Shown piece after piece: positions 15,781 to 24,402 of a stretch of DNA of 64,000 nucleotides. Made by a program: the position numbers and the translations under genes. Location: positions 59,168 to 123,167 of the forward strand of contig CAZPHS010000004.1 of the NCBI GenBank assembly GCA_964586785.1. The letters are read 5' to 3'. This stretch comes from SZUA-584 sp041656035. GTDB lineage: Bacteria > Bacillota > Clostridia > Christensenellales > SZUA-584. Each line of letters begins with the position of its first letter. Positions within the stretch are counted from its first letter, which is position 1. The notes under the pieces are model-generated. The model did no database searches. It was not told the DNA's origin and saw only the letters and a list, made by a program, of their open reading frames with translations.

Positions 15781-18700
15781 ATGAATAAGAAAATTATATC
15801 CGCACTCCTTATTATAGTCACAATAGTATTACTGCTCCCGATAGGCGCCTTTGCGCATACGCAAACCGAACAGCGCAGAACGGGATTAGTCGCGCCGTCG
15901 GAGCGCGCGCGGGAGCTGTTTGAGGAACACGCTACGGCGATTGGTAAAATACTGCCGAACAGCGAGGGCTTGGCGCGCATAAACCAAGCGAGAGCCGAGA
16001 AAGGATTTTCGCCTTTTTCTTCCGCTTATGCCGCGGCAGACGGCGATGAGTTTATAAGCGCCGACGCTGCCGGAAAAGAAAATAATAAGTATTTAACTAT
16101 TCTTGATAATTACAGCGAAATTCTCGGTTCTCTGCCGGCCGCCGTGGATTTGAGCCAAACCAATTATTTTCCCGCCGTGGGCGACCAGGGGTATATAGGC
16201 TCCTGCGCAAGTTTCGCGACGACATACTATGCCGCGACATATCAAACGGCAAGGAAGCGCGGTATAAATTTGCGTGAGAACCCGGGCAGTATATTGTCTC
16301 CCAAGTTCAGCTATAACCTTAACAATAACGGCGAAGATATGGGTTCGTCAATATACGATAACCTGATATCATTGCATTGCCTCGGTTCTCCTTTTGTTGA
16401 CGAAACATCTATGCAAAGCTATCAGTATAACGGATACGATTTTTCCTCGGGAACCACCGTAAAACCGGTTCAGTACCGCGAATATCCGCAGACCGCCGCA
16501 ATATACAACGACGCGCTGAAAAACCTCGCGTATGACGTCGACTATATGGAATATGAAGACACCGAAGAAGCGCTTGAGCTTATACGGCAGGCGATAACCA
16601 ACGGCACCGTTCTTGTGTTCGGCACCGATTATATGTACGACTGGAGGACGGACGATACGATACAGGATAATCCCGCGGCGTCGGCGGACGATGAGTATAT
16701 AGGAGAGAGCGCCTGCAGCCGGATACTGATATCCAACCCTGCCGATTACAGCCGCCACGCAATGACTATCGTTGGATATAACGATGATATATGGGTGGAT
16801 ATAAACGAAAACGGCGTGGTGGACAGCTTTGAAACAGGCGCTTTAAAAATAGCCAACTCATGGGGTACGGGATGGGGCAACGACGGCTACATATGGCTAT
16901 GTTACAGCGCGCTTGAGAACATTGGCAGCGAATATATAAACGGCTATTTTAACTTTGATTATAATACATTGTATTTTATTTCCGCCCAAAATGAATATAC
17001 GCCCAAAGCGACGGCCGAGATAACAATAAACACAGTCAGGCGTAATCAGCTTTGGCTGTTCGGCGGCGTAAACTGGAACGAGGCCGCGGAGCCTTTATGT
17101 TATATTCCTAACTTTGTATTCTGTGGTTGGGGCGGCCCTTATTCCTTTGCCGGAACAAAAGTAGCAAGCACTGCAACGGTGGTTATCGATTTGACCGATT
17201 ATATAGACTATATTAACGATGAGATAGAAGACGGCTTTGCCGACGCGGGCGGCAAAATGTCGCTCTGCGCCGGTGTTTTTGACGATGTAACCGGTTATCC
17301 CCAACGCGTTGACAGTGTTGTGTTTAAATCATACGAAAACGCCACGGCGTTGGACGCGATGCCTCAAACCGTAGACGCCGATTTTAAATGGTTCTGCGGT
17401 AAAGCAAAAATAAACAACAATAACCCTCCGGCGTATGATAGCACTATTGAAAGGCTGCCGATAATGCCTCTTGACACAAACAAAAGCGCGTATACGTCCG
17501 GCAGCGGCAATCCCGCCGAATGGCGTTTTATTCCGTCCGTATCCGGCGTTTACCTTTTCAGCAATACAATATCCGCGTCCAATACGCTTGAGATACAAAA
17601 CGCGTCGAGAAAACCGCTGTATGAGGATTGTGATTATATGTACGCGCCGCTCTACGCGGGCAAAACTTATATACTGCGCGCATGGAATGACGACGAAGGC
17701 CACGGGGTGTCATTCACCGCAAAAATTTCGCTGTGGGAGCAATGGCCCGGCTCCTCTTATTCCTCCAAGCTTAGCGGAATAAGCTTGTCAACCGGCGAAA
17801 GCATATCTCCTGCGTTTAATTCCAATGTCTTTGGTTATTCGGCGAATATAAACGGCACCGGCACAACCTTGTCGGTAAGCCCCGTTCATGCCCAATCTTA
17901 CGTACTAATCGGAGACAGGAACGTATTAAGCCGCGCGTATACAATAGACGGCGGCGCCTCAAAATCAATACGTATTGAAGTTACCTCTGCCGACTGGCTG
18001 AGCACGCAGATATACAATGTTAACATATCGGCACTGCCCAAATCGCCTAACGTTTCCATCACGTCCGGCTACAACAACGCAAAGCTGTCTTGGAACAAAG
18101 TTTCCGGCGCGGTGGGATACGAGATATATCGTTCAAACTCCGGCGCGGGCACGTATACCAGAGTGGCGAACATAACAAAAGGCTCCACAACTTCCTGGAC
18201 AAATTCCAGCCTTCTTACCGGAACAACGTATTATTACAAAATGCGCGCCGTTTACAGCGGCGGCAAATACAGCGCGTATTCCGCCGTTCAGTCTGTAAAA
18301 CCGATGATAGCCAACGCGGCGGGGCTTAAGGCCTCCGCCTCAAACTACAACAGCGTTAAGCTCTCATGGAGCGGCGTGTCGGGCGCAAGCGGATACGAAG
18401 TGCATCGCGGCACTTCCCCGTCGGGCGCGTACAAGCTGATAAAGTCCACCGGCTCTAAAAGCTTTACCGACACAAAGCTTGATACCGGCACGACTTACTA
18501 TTATAAAATACGCGCGTACCGCACGGTAAGCGGCGGCAAAGTCTACAGCGGCTTTTCGGACGTTAAATCCGAAAAACCCGTGCTCGCTAAAACGGGCAGC
18601 CTTAAGGTTAAAGCGTCGGGTTACAATACCGCCAAGCTATCCTGGGGCAGCACAAAGGGCGCCACGGGGTACAACGTATACCGCTCCACATCCGAAGGCG

Positions 18701-19962
18701 GCGTATATACTAAAGTGGGTACAACGACTAAAAGAAGTTTCAACGACAACACCCTTGAGCCGTACACTAAGTATTACTACACCGTGCGCGCTTACCGCAC
18801 TGTAAGCGGCGGGCAGTATGAGGGACCGGATTCGCTTGTTAAAACCGCCTCCACCGTGCTCGCGAAACCGGGCGGCGTCAAATCATATACGGCGCTTCCC
18901 CTCGGTATAAGGCTGACGTGGAAAGCCGTTTCCGGCGCAACGAGCTATGAGATTTTACGCGGTACGTCCAAAACGGGCGCATACACGCCAATAGGAACAA
19001 CAAGCGGTTTAACCTACACCAACGAAGGGTTGGATGCCGGAAAAACGTATCATTACAGGATAATCGCTTGCCGTACCGTTGGCGGGAACACCGTTAAGGG
19101 TCCGTATTCCTATAAGTCCGCTAAAACCTCCGCCGCGGTTCCGGGCAGCTTTAAGCTCTCTCAAGCTCCGCCGCTTGGTATAAAGCTTTCATGGAAAGCA
19201 GTTACCGGCGCGGAAGGGTATGAGATATACCGCAGCGCCTCCAAAGCGGGAGCGTATACTCTTGTTGGCGCAACCGGCGATTTAAGCTATACCGATGAAG
19301 GTCTGGAAGCCGGAAAGACGTATTACTACAAGGTTCGCATGTACACTACGCACGGCGGCACAAAGCTGTACGGCAATTATACAAACGTAAAATACTTAAA
19401 AGCGCCCGCCGCGGTTCCGGGCGGCATTAAGCTCTCTCAAGCGCCGCCTCTTGGTATAAAGCTTTCATGGAAAGCAGTTACCGGCGCGGAAGGGTATGAG
19501 ATATACCGCAGCGCCTCCAAAGCGGGAGCGTATACTCTTGTTGGCGCAACCGGCGATTTAAGCTATACCGATGAAGGTCTGGAAGCCGGAAAGACGTATT
19601 ACTACAAGGTTCGCATGTACACTACGCACGGCGGCACAAAGCTGTACGGCAATTATACAGGCGTGAAGTACTTAAAAGCGCCCGCCGCGGTTCCGGGCGG
19701 CTTTAAGCTCTCTCAAGCGCCGCCTCTTGGTATAAAGCTTTCATGGAAAGCCGTTACCGGCGCGGAAGGGTATGAAATATACCGCAGCGCCTCCAAAGCG
19801 GGAACGTATACTCTTGTTGGCGCAACCGGCGGTTTAAGCTATACCGATGAAGGGCTTGAAGCCGGAAAAACGTATTACTACAAGATACGGATTGTCGCGA
19901 CCTGCGGCGCAAGAACGGTGTACGGCGGCTACACGGCTGTAAAGTACGCTAAGGTGAAATAA
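15781..19962 (+). CDS. secreted papain-family protease with cadherin-like and seven FnIII repeats
   Basis: This is a large extracellular protein of 1393 residues. A signal peptide covers about residues 1-26. The C1A protease domain (about 110-400) has Cys142 in the GSCASF motif, His326 in RHAMTIVGY and Asn359 in NSWGTGWG, so the catalytic triad is complete. A cadherin-like beta-sandwich occupies about 665-750. Seven fibronectin type III repeats of about 90 residues follow (755-1393). The last three are near identical and match a 276-bp DNA repeat. No LPXTG or membrane anchor is seen at the C-terminus, so it is probably released or held by its repeats. The substrate is unknown; protein degradation or surface adhesion are inferences. 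Confidence 0.92.
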   Translation: MNKKIISALLIIVTIVLLLPIGAFAHTQTEQRRTGLVAPSERARELFEEHATAIGKILPNSEGLARINQARAEKGFSPFSSAYAAADGDEFISADAAGKENNKYLTILDNYSEILGSLPAAVDLSQTNYFPAVGDQGYIGSCASFATTYYAATYQTARKRGINLRENPGSILSPKFSYNLNNNGEDMGSSIYDNLISLHCLGSPFVDETSMQSYQYNGYDFSSGTTVKPVQYREYPQTAAIYNDALKNLAYDVDYMEYEDTEEALELIRQAITNGTVLVFGTDYMYDWRTDDTIQDNPAASADDEYIGESACSRILISNPADYSRHAMTIVGYNDDIWVDINENGVVDSFETGALKIANSWGTGWGNDGYIWLCYSALENIGSEYINGYFNFDYNTLYFISAQNEYTPKATAEITINTVRRNQLWLFGGVNWNEAAEPLCYIPNFVFCGWGGPYSFAGTKVASTATVVIDLTDYIDYINDEIEDGFADAGGKMSLCAGVFDDVTGYPQRVDSVVFKSYENATALDAMPQTVDADFKWFCGKAKINNNNPPAYDSTIERLPIMPLDTNKSAYTSGSGNPAEWRFIPSVSGVYLFSNTISASNTLEIQNASRKPLYEDCDYMYAPLYAGKTYILRAWNDDEGHGVSFTAKISLWEQWPGSSYSSKLSGISLSTGESISPAFNSNVFGYSANINGTGTTLSVSPVHAQSYVLIGDRNVLSRAYTIDGGASKSIRIEVTSADWLSTQIYNVNISALPKSPNVSITSGYNNAKLSWNKVSGAVGYEIYRSNSGAGTYTRVANITKGSTTSWTNSSLLTGTTYYYKMRAVYSGGKYSAYSAVQSVKPMIANAAGLKASASNYNSVKLSWSGVSGASGYEVHRGTSPSGAYKLIKSTGSKSFTDTKLDTGTTYYYKIRAYRTVSGGKVYSGFSDVKSEKPVLAKTGSLKVKASGYNTAKLSWGSTKGATGYNVYRSTSEGGVYTKVGTTTKRSFNDNTLEPYTKYYYTVRAYRTVSGGQYEGPDSLVKTASTVLAKPGGVKSYTALPLGIRLTWKAVSGATSYEILRGTSKTGAYTPIGTTSGLTYTNEGLDAGKTYHYRIIACRTVGGNTVKGPYSYKSAKTSAAVPGSFKLSQAPPLGIKLSWKAVTGAEGYEIYRSASKAGAYTLVGATGDLSYTDEGLEAGKTYYYKVRMYTTHGGTKLYGNYTNVKYLKAPAAVPGGIKLSQAPPLGIKLSWKAVTGAEGYEIYRSASKAGAYTLVGATGDLSYTDEGLEAGKTYYYKVRMYTTHGGTKLYGNYTGVKYLKAPAAVPGGFKLSQAPPLGIKLSWKAVTGAEGYEIYRSASKAGTYTLVGATGGLSYTDEGLEAGKTYYYKIRIVATCGARTVYGGYTAVKYAKVK
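19132..19959 (+). repeat. three tandem 276-bp near-identical repeats encoding FnIII domains
   Basis: Units start at 19132, 19408 and 19684, each 276 bp (92 codons) and in frame. They share long identical stretches including silent positions, pointing to recent duplication or gene conversion. The third unit diverges in its last quarter. Confidence 0.93.
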
Positions 19963-19977
19963 AATATCTGTTACAAC

Positions 19978-20010
19978 AACAGGGAGCGGTTAAAACGGCC
20001 GCTCCCTGTT
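19978..20010 (+). terminator. terminator between convergent genes
   Basis: A long stem AACAGGGAGCGG/CCGCTCCCTGTT (9-nt loop) begins 16 nt after the protease stop, with a short T run. It can serve both the protease gene and the convergent cheX-like gene. Confidence 0.75.
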
Positions 20011-20032
20011 TGTACTCCGCAGCTTATTATGT

Positions 20033-20494
20033 TTATTCCTCAAAAGCTATATTGATTTCCACCGAATTATCATCCGCGTTAAGCTGAACGCACAGTACGC
20101 TTCTCGAGCTCATGCTCACCGATATATTCGGCCCGTGAAAAAGTGTTGGGGTGGAAATTTCAATATTAATACCCGCGTTGTAAAAGTAAGTCGCGGCGCT
20201 TGCCGTAAGCATATTGCAAAGCTCCGCCAGAGCGCTCTGGGACATTTCGTCCAGTTCGTCAACCGGCGCGCCCATCATCATTGTTGAGGCTATCGTCTTG
20301 GCGGTATCAAAACCTATTCTGTAAACAACATTGCCCTTTATCGCCCCCACCATGCCGACAACAATCACAACGCCCGAACATGTAAGCTCCTGCCCCTTTT
20401 CGCGCAAATCTCCCTTTTGAATATTGCAAAAGCCAAGCTGCGGCATCACTTCCGAAAAAGATTGTATGAAAGGATCAATGTATTTTATGTCCAC
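20033..20494 (-). CDS. CheX-like phosphatase domain protein
   Basis: This 153-residue protein of the CheC/CheX/FliY phosphatase fold removes phosphate from receiver domains. The ExxN motif (AELCN, about residues 89-93) that marks active CheX is present. It starts at a GTG within the end of the upstream regulator gene (10-nt overlap, SD GAGCGAGG), so the two are translationally coupled. Its likely target is the receiver of the upstream protein, but no chemotaxis kinase or flagellar gene is in the window. Confidence 0.85.
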   Translation of the reverse strand: MDIKYIDPFIQSFSEVMPQLGFCNIQKGDLREKGQELTCSGVVIVVGMVGAIKGNVVYRIGFDTAKTIASTMMMGAPVDELDEMSQSALAELCNMLTASAATYFYNAGINIEISTPTLFHGPNISVSMSSRSVLCVQLNADDNSVEINIAFEE

Positions 20495-21348
20495 TTTTCC
20501 TCGCTCCTTTGAAAGCCGACATTAAGCAGCAGCTTTCCGTATGATGTGCTTGATACCGCGGTGGTCGTATTAAAACAAGAGGCGGCTATAAGAACATTAT
20601 CGCCGTGCAGTATGGAAGGAGGCGCCACCCGCAGCCCTAAAGCTTTATTTTTCCTGTTCAGTATGGAACACGCGTTTCCCGATACTATATTTGAAAACTC
20701 TCCGAGAGCGGCCATTGTTTCATCGTCATTTTTGGGTTCCCTTTTGAAAATCGCGGCGGCAATGTCCTCGGCGGTCTTTATTGACAAATCAAGCAGCATC
20801 CTTCCCGAGAATTTGCCTATTATGCCTATAATTATTGTCATGCCTTGCGATTCATATTCCTTATTGGTAGTGTACTCCTCCGTATATGTGACAAGCGTTT
20901 TCGTCATACGGTTCATGCCGTCCATAAGCGCTTCTTTAAACACGCCAAAATATTCTTCCGATAAAAACTTGTACAGTTCTTCGGAAGCCATAACTCTTTT
21001 AACGGCGGTTATAAGTTCATCGGCGTCAACGGGCTTTTGTACATACGCGGACACATTATTCTCCTGCGCTTCTTTTATCAGCTCTTCATCCATCATAGAG
21101 CTTACGACAATAACCCTTATGTTTTTATCAATCTCATGCACGGCGCGCGTACACTCAAACCCGTCCGTACCTGGCAATGTCATATCCATGGTTACCAAAT
21201 TTGGTTTTGTACTTTTTACAATCTCTTTGACTTCTTCCAATGAGGAGGCTTGCCCGACAACCTTAAACCCGTTGGTTTCAAATATCTCCCGTATCAATGT
21301 GATTGCAAAAGATGAGTCGTCGACGATAACAATTCTGGTCTCTTCCAT
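20485..21348 (-). CDS. response regulator with C-terminal CheX-like domain
   Basis: The protein has 287 residues. Residues 1-120 form a CheY-like receiver with acidic Asp10/Asp11, phosphoacceptor Asp55 (TMDMTLPG), Ser83/84 and Lys105. Residues about 130-287 form a CheX-like domain with an ExxN motif (GEFSN). Fusing a receiver to a phosphatase fold suggests an auto-dephosphorylating output, working with the separate CheX next to it. A GGAGGGC SD supports the start. No kinase is encoded nearby, so the input is unknown. Confidence 0.87.
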   Translation of the reverse strand: MEETRIVIVDDSSFAITLIREIFETNGFKVVGQASSLEEVKEIVKSTKPNLVTMDMTLPGTDGFECTRAVHEIDKNIRVIVVSSMMDEELIKEAQENNVSAYVQKPVDADELITAVKRVMASEELYKFLSEEYFGVFKEALMDGMNRMTKTLVTYTEEYTTNKEYESQGMTIIIGIIGKFSGRMLLDLSIKTAEDIAAAIFKREPKNDDETMAALGEFSNIVSGNACSILNRKNKALGLRVAPPSILHGDNVLIAASCFNTTTAVSSTSYGKLLLNVGFQRSEEKWT

Positions 21349-21495
21349 AGCGTCAGCCCTCCAAAAATGAGTTTATATAACCTTCGCAAAAATCACCGGC
21401 CGCGTTTGTCGTCTCCCATATATACGAAATCATACGGCAATATGCCGGCTCTTTGTTGATATAAACATTAATTATTAATGCTAAACACACCCGTG

Positions 21496-22143
21496 TTATC
21501 TGATGCCCTCTTTTGAGCAAAAAACGTATACGGCCTTTTGCCACGCCTTCCGTTCGCTTTTAGTCCAAGGCTCGTCAAGAAAGCGATAATCATGCTTCCT
21601 TTTTAATTCGGATAAATCCTCAAGGAGGGCGTCGTATTTTTGCAGCGTTACACGCTTTATTTTTTCTGTTATATCGTTGTCTTTTACCGAAATGGCAAGC
21701 TCTAAATGCGGCAGGCAAAGCAACGCGCCGGCTTTATATTTTTCCGCAAAATTATTATACTTAAAAGATTCTATAAAAGCATTTATATATCTTTTTTCGG
21801 CATCCCGCCTTTCCGCGCAAAATAAGCACAGCGCGTTATTTTGATAGCTCATTTTATGTTTTTTCGCTTTTTTTGATTTGAGCTCTAAAACGGCGTTATC
21901 AATTAAATCCGAATAAATAATAGCGTGAGCAAGCGGATCGCCCATTTTAAGAAGCATGTACGAATGATAATTGCACAGTCCTTTTGATTCGCGGATTTTT
22001 ATCCGTAAATCCTTATCGTTTACGCTTTCGTACAAAAAGCTGTCCATATGCTGCTCCGTACAATGATTTATAAGCTCGCAAACCGGACATTTTTGTTCGT
22101 ACAGCCTATCAAAGAGTTCATGCGACGTTATATCAAAAGCCAT
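21496..22143 (-). CDS. DUF6062-like Cys-rich protein
   Basis: The protein has about 215 residues, and the second of two adjacent ATGs has the better spacing from the AGGAGG SD. CPVCELI near residue 20 is followed by GLCNYH near 55, CLFC near 108 and LCLPH near 142. These paired Cys and Cys-x-x-His elements resemble the DUF6062 family and suggest a metal site (Zn or Fe-S) of unknown function. The rest is helical and charged. It stands alone between the CheX pair and the ABC transporter. Confidence 0.75.
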   Translation of the reverse strand: MAFDITSHELFDRLYEQKCPVCELINHCTEQHMDSFLYESVNDKDLRIKIRESKGLCNYHSYMLLKMGDPLAHAIIYSDLIDNAVLELKSKKAKKHKMSYQNNALCLFCAERRDAEKRYINAFIESFKYNNFAEKYKAGALLCLPHLELAISVKDNDITEKIKRVTLQKYDALLEDLSELKRKHDYRFLDEPWTKSERKAWQKAVYVFCSKEGIR

Positions 22144-22233
22144 CATGTTCCTCCTGTTTACTAATTATAAACAAAAAATGCCGCGGTGACGCAGCAGATT
22201 TGACGGTAAAGCGCCCGGGGCGAACGCTATTTT

Positions 22234-22965
22234 TTATGCCTTTACGGGCGCCCGCCGCAGCGTTATATATGATAAGCCCGTCCATAACGCTAATGACGCC
22301 GATTTTAAACAAATGCTTATCGGAGCGTTTTGCGAGTGCAGCCCCGATATATACGAGAAAAACCGGCCTATTGCATTATAAACAGCCCCGTCGAACAAGT
22401 TCGAATCAATAATCGGCAAAACTATAAGGAAAAATACCGGCGCTCCGATTGATACCAAAAGCTTAACGGTCTTATTCATACGATAAAACAGGGTAGTTAT
22501 AAAGTGTCCGACGATTACGGCGCTTATGTAGCAATAAAACTGCCAAAGCAGCTCCATACCAAAAAAAGCGGCGCCGTATGCCGTATATCCATGGCGCAGC
22601 TGCTCAAATATTGTTCTGTAATCAATAAACTGTTTTAGTATAACGCCGATTAAGCTGTTAATTACGGCCATGCCTATACTGACAGCCGCCGCCGAAGCTA
22701 AAAAGCTTCTGAAAAAAGTTTTCCTTGAGACGCCGTTTGCCATCATCATATGAAACGCCGATTTATGCGAATTTAGCCCAAAAACAAATAAGAATATTAT
22801 TGACGCGGCTTCAAGGCCGCTGATAGTAACTCTGGCGCCGCTGTTTATTAACCCCCCCATACTGATTGCCATAAGAGTGTAAAACAAAATGGCAGCGATA
22901 TAAAAGATTATTATCTGTTTTTTCGCTTCGTAAATCTGGTATTTCAGCGCGGGTTTGAATCTCAT
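22234..22965 (-). CDS. ABC transporter permease subunit
   Basis: This 243-residue integral membrane protein has about six hydrophobic helices after a short cytoplasmic N-terminus. It has no binding-protein features, as usual for small drug- or peptide-type exporters. Its ATG overlaps the stop of the ATPase gene by 4 nt, so the two are coupled. It is the last gene of a GntR-ATPase-permease operon of the YtrABC type. The substrate cannot be told from sequence. Confidence 0.82.
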   Translation of the reverse strand: MRFKPALKYQIYEAKKQIIIFYIAAILFYTLMAISMGGLINSGARVTISGLEAASIIFLFVFGLNSHKSAFHMMMANGVSRKTFFRSFLASAAAVSIGMAVINSLIGVILKQFIDYRTIFEQLRHGYTAYGAAFFGMELLWQFYCYISAVIVGHFITTLFYRMNKTVKLLVSIGAPVFFLIVLPIIDSNLFDGAVYNAIGRFFSYISGLHSQNAPISICLKSASLALWTGLSYITLRRAPVKA

Positions 22966-23828
22966 TTTTTTATACCTCCGTTATTTGTAAGATGAATAAA
23001 CAGGCTTTGCAGCTTCATGCGGGAAACCTCAATACCTTCGGGCACATCAGCCGGACGCCCGCTTTCAAGAACATACGCGCTTTTAATGCCGCCCAATGTG
23101 TCGGCGCCCAAAAGCTTTTGCCCTTTGGTGAAGTCGTCGACCGCCGCGGCCGCGCCTGTCACCGTATACCCTTTTGTCAATATGTTTTGCGTCATATCGC
23201 TTATTATTATTTCGCCGTTTTTAATTATGACTACGTTTTCTATAACGTCCGCGGCTTCCTCTATAAGGTGTGTGGAGATTACAATTGTTTTAGGCCGGCG
23301 GCTGTAGCACGCTATAAGCTCCCGGTAAAACAAATCCCGAAAATTCGCGTCCAGCCCCAGCACCGGCTCGTCCAGAAGCAAAACCGGAGCGTTGCAGGAT
23401 AAAGCGACAATTATCTTAAATATCGAATTATAGCCCGTCGAAAGCGATTTTATTTTCTTTTTAACGCTTAAAGAGAACTTATCCGCCAATTCTTCCGCAT
23501 ATGAAAAATCGGTATCCGGATAAAACTCCCTCGTCCATTCAAGCGCCTTTTTAACGCTCATGCTTTCCGGATAAAGCGTCTGCTCGCCGAAGCAATATAC
23601 TTTTGACATCGCGATATCGTTTTCCGCGGCTCTTTCGTTATCAATCAATATCTCTCCGCCGTCGGCAAAAATTCTGCCTGTAATAAGGTTGAGAAGCGTA
23701 GTTTTCCCCGCGCCGTTGCGCCCCAGCAGCCCGCATATTTTGTTTTCTTCAAATGTAACCGAAACATTATTTAAAGCCGTAACGCCGCCGTAATTCTTAG
23801 TGATATTTTTTACTTCAATAACACTCAT
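22962..23828 (-). CDS. ABC transporter ATP-binding protein
   Basis: This 288-residue ATPase has Walker A GRNGAGKT (about residues 36-43), a signature-like LSTGYNS near 135, Walker B VLLLDEP near 155 and the H-loop STHL near 190. The signature lacks the usual Gln (LSTGY), as in the YtrB/YhcG export ATPases. It overlaps the regulator gene upstream and the permease gene downstream by 4 nt each. It powers export, or bacitracin/cell-envelope-type resistance, by analogy only. Confidence 0.92.
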   Translation of the reverse strand: MSVIEVKNITKNYGGVTALNNVSVTFEENKICGLLGRNGAGKTTLLNLITGRIFADGGEILIDNERAAENDIAMSKVYCFGEQTLYPESMSVKKALEWTREFYPDTDFSYAEELADKFSLSVKKKIKSLSTGYNSIFKIIVALSCNAPVLLLDEPVLGLDANFRDLFYRELIACYSRRPKTIVISTHLIEEAADVIENVVIIKNGEIIISDMTQNILTKGYTVTGAAAAVDDFTKGQKLLGADTLGGIKSAYVLESGRPADVPEGIEVSRMKLQSLFIHLTNNGGIKK

Positions 23829-24193
23829 TTTTCAAACCCGCTCCTTATCATATTAATTATTTCTTCGCGTGAAATGAGCAGCTTTTCCGCTTCCCGTATC
23901 ATAGGCTTAACAAACTTATCTCCAAACTTATTTTTCCGTTTTAAAAGTATGGCCTGCTTAGCGCCCGTCGCGACAAACATACCAAGCCCGCGCTTTTTAT
24001 AAAGCACGCCTTCGTCCACAAGTAACGTTATGCCCTTAAGCGCCGTCGCGGGGTTTATTTTGTAGCTTACCGATATCTCCGTAGTGGAAGGCGCCTGCCG
24101 CTCCTCCGCAAGCGCGTCCGATAATATGGCGTTTTCCAGCCGCTCGGCAATCTGAACAAACAACGGCGTTTCGCTGTTTAATTCCCGATGCAT
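23825..24193 (-). CDS. GntR family (YtrA subfamily) transcriptional regulator
   Basis: The protein has 122 residues, with a winged helix at about 10-75 (PLFVQIAERLENAI...PSTTEISVSYKINPATA) and a short C-terminal helical tail. This is the size of the YtrA subfamily, which represses its own ABC-transporter operon. It is the first gene of the operon. A palindrome lies just downstream of the promoter -10 (24214-24235), where it would act as the operator. A GAGGTGG SD supports the start. Confidence 0.92.
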   Translation of the reverse strand: MHRELNSETPLFVQIAERLENAILSDALAEERQAPSTTEISVSYKINPATALKGITLLVDEGVLYKKRGLGMFVATGAKQAILLKRKNKFGDKFVKPMIREAEKLLISREEIINMIRSGFEK

Positions 24194-24213
24194 AATGCCA
24201 CCTCACTTAACTG

Positions 24214-24235
24214 GTTAGTTACCTATGTGACTAAC
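24214..24235. promoter_or_regulatory. GntR/YtrA operator
   Basis: GTTAGT-N10-ACTAAC is an inverted repeat (with further partial symmetry inside) that touches the -10 of the ABC operon promoter. Its placement suits autorepression by the adjacent GntR protein. Confidence 0.65.
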
Positions 24236-24262
24236 TATAATACGGCGTTGTTGTTTTGTCAA
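24234..24262 (-). promoter_or_regulatory. sigma-A promoter of the GntR-ABC operon
   Basis: The -35 is a consensus TTGACA (24257-24262), the spacer 17 nt and the -10 TATAGT (24234-24239). Confidence 0.85.
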
Positions 24263-24339
24263 CGGTTTCCCAAATCTTTTTTCATAAATTGTTCGCTCCT
24301 CACCGGCCGGTACGGCCAGGCTTTAACTTCCGCCGTCCC

Positions 24340-24368
24340 TTGACACATATTTTTTATAAGTATATACT
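24340..24368 (+). promoter_or_regulatory. sigma-A promoter of the MATE exporter
   Basis: The -35 is a consensus TTGACA (24340-24345), the spacer 17 nt and the -10 TATACT (24363-24368). The transcript would start near 24375, which excludes start codons further upstream. Confidence 0.85.
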
Positions 24369-24402
24369 GCCTTTCGTCAGCTTAGGAAAAGAGGAGCTAT
24401 TT

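Noticed and set aside
19132..19959. CRISPR-like or mobile repeat array
   Set aside because: The repeats are 276 bp, contiguous, in frame and encode FnIII domains; they are internal gene duplications.
20546..21370. Long open frame on the plus strand (274 codons) opposite the receiver-CheX gene
   Set aside because: It is antisense to a protein with clear motifs, has low-complexity Ser/Ala/Ile-rich translation and no SD; it is a shadow frame.
21353..21544. 63-codon minus-strand frame between the regulator and DUF6062-like genes
   Set aside because: It overlaps the DUF6062-like gene in another frame, has a start without SD and shows no domain.
24256..24402. N-terminal extension of the MATE exporter
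   Set aside because: It begins upstream of a consensus promoter, whereas the TTG at 24403 has a proper SD and yields the family N-terminus.
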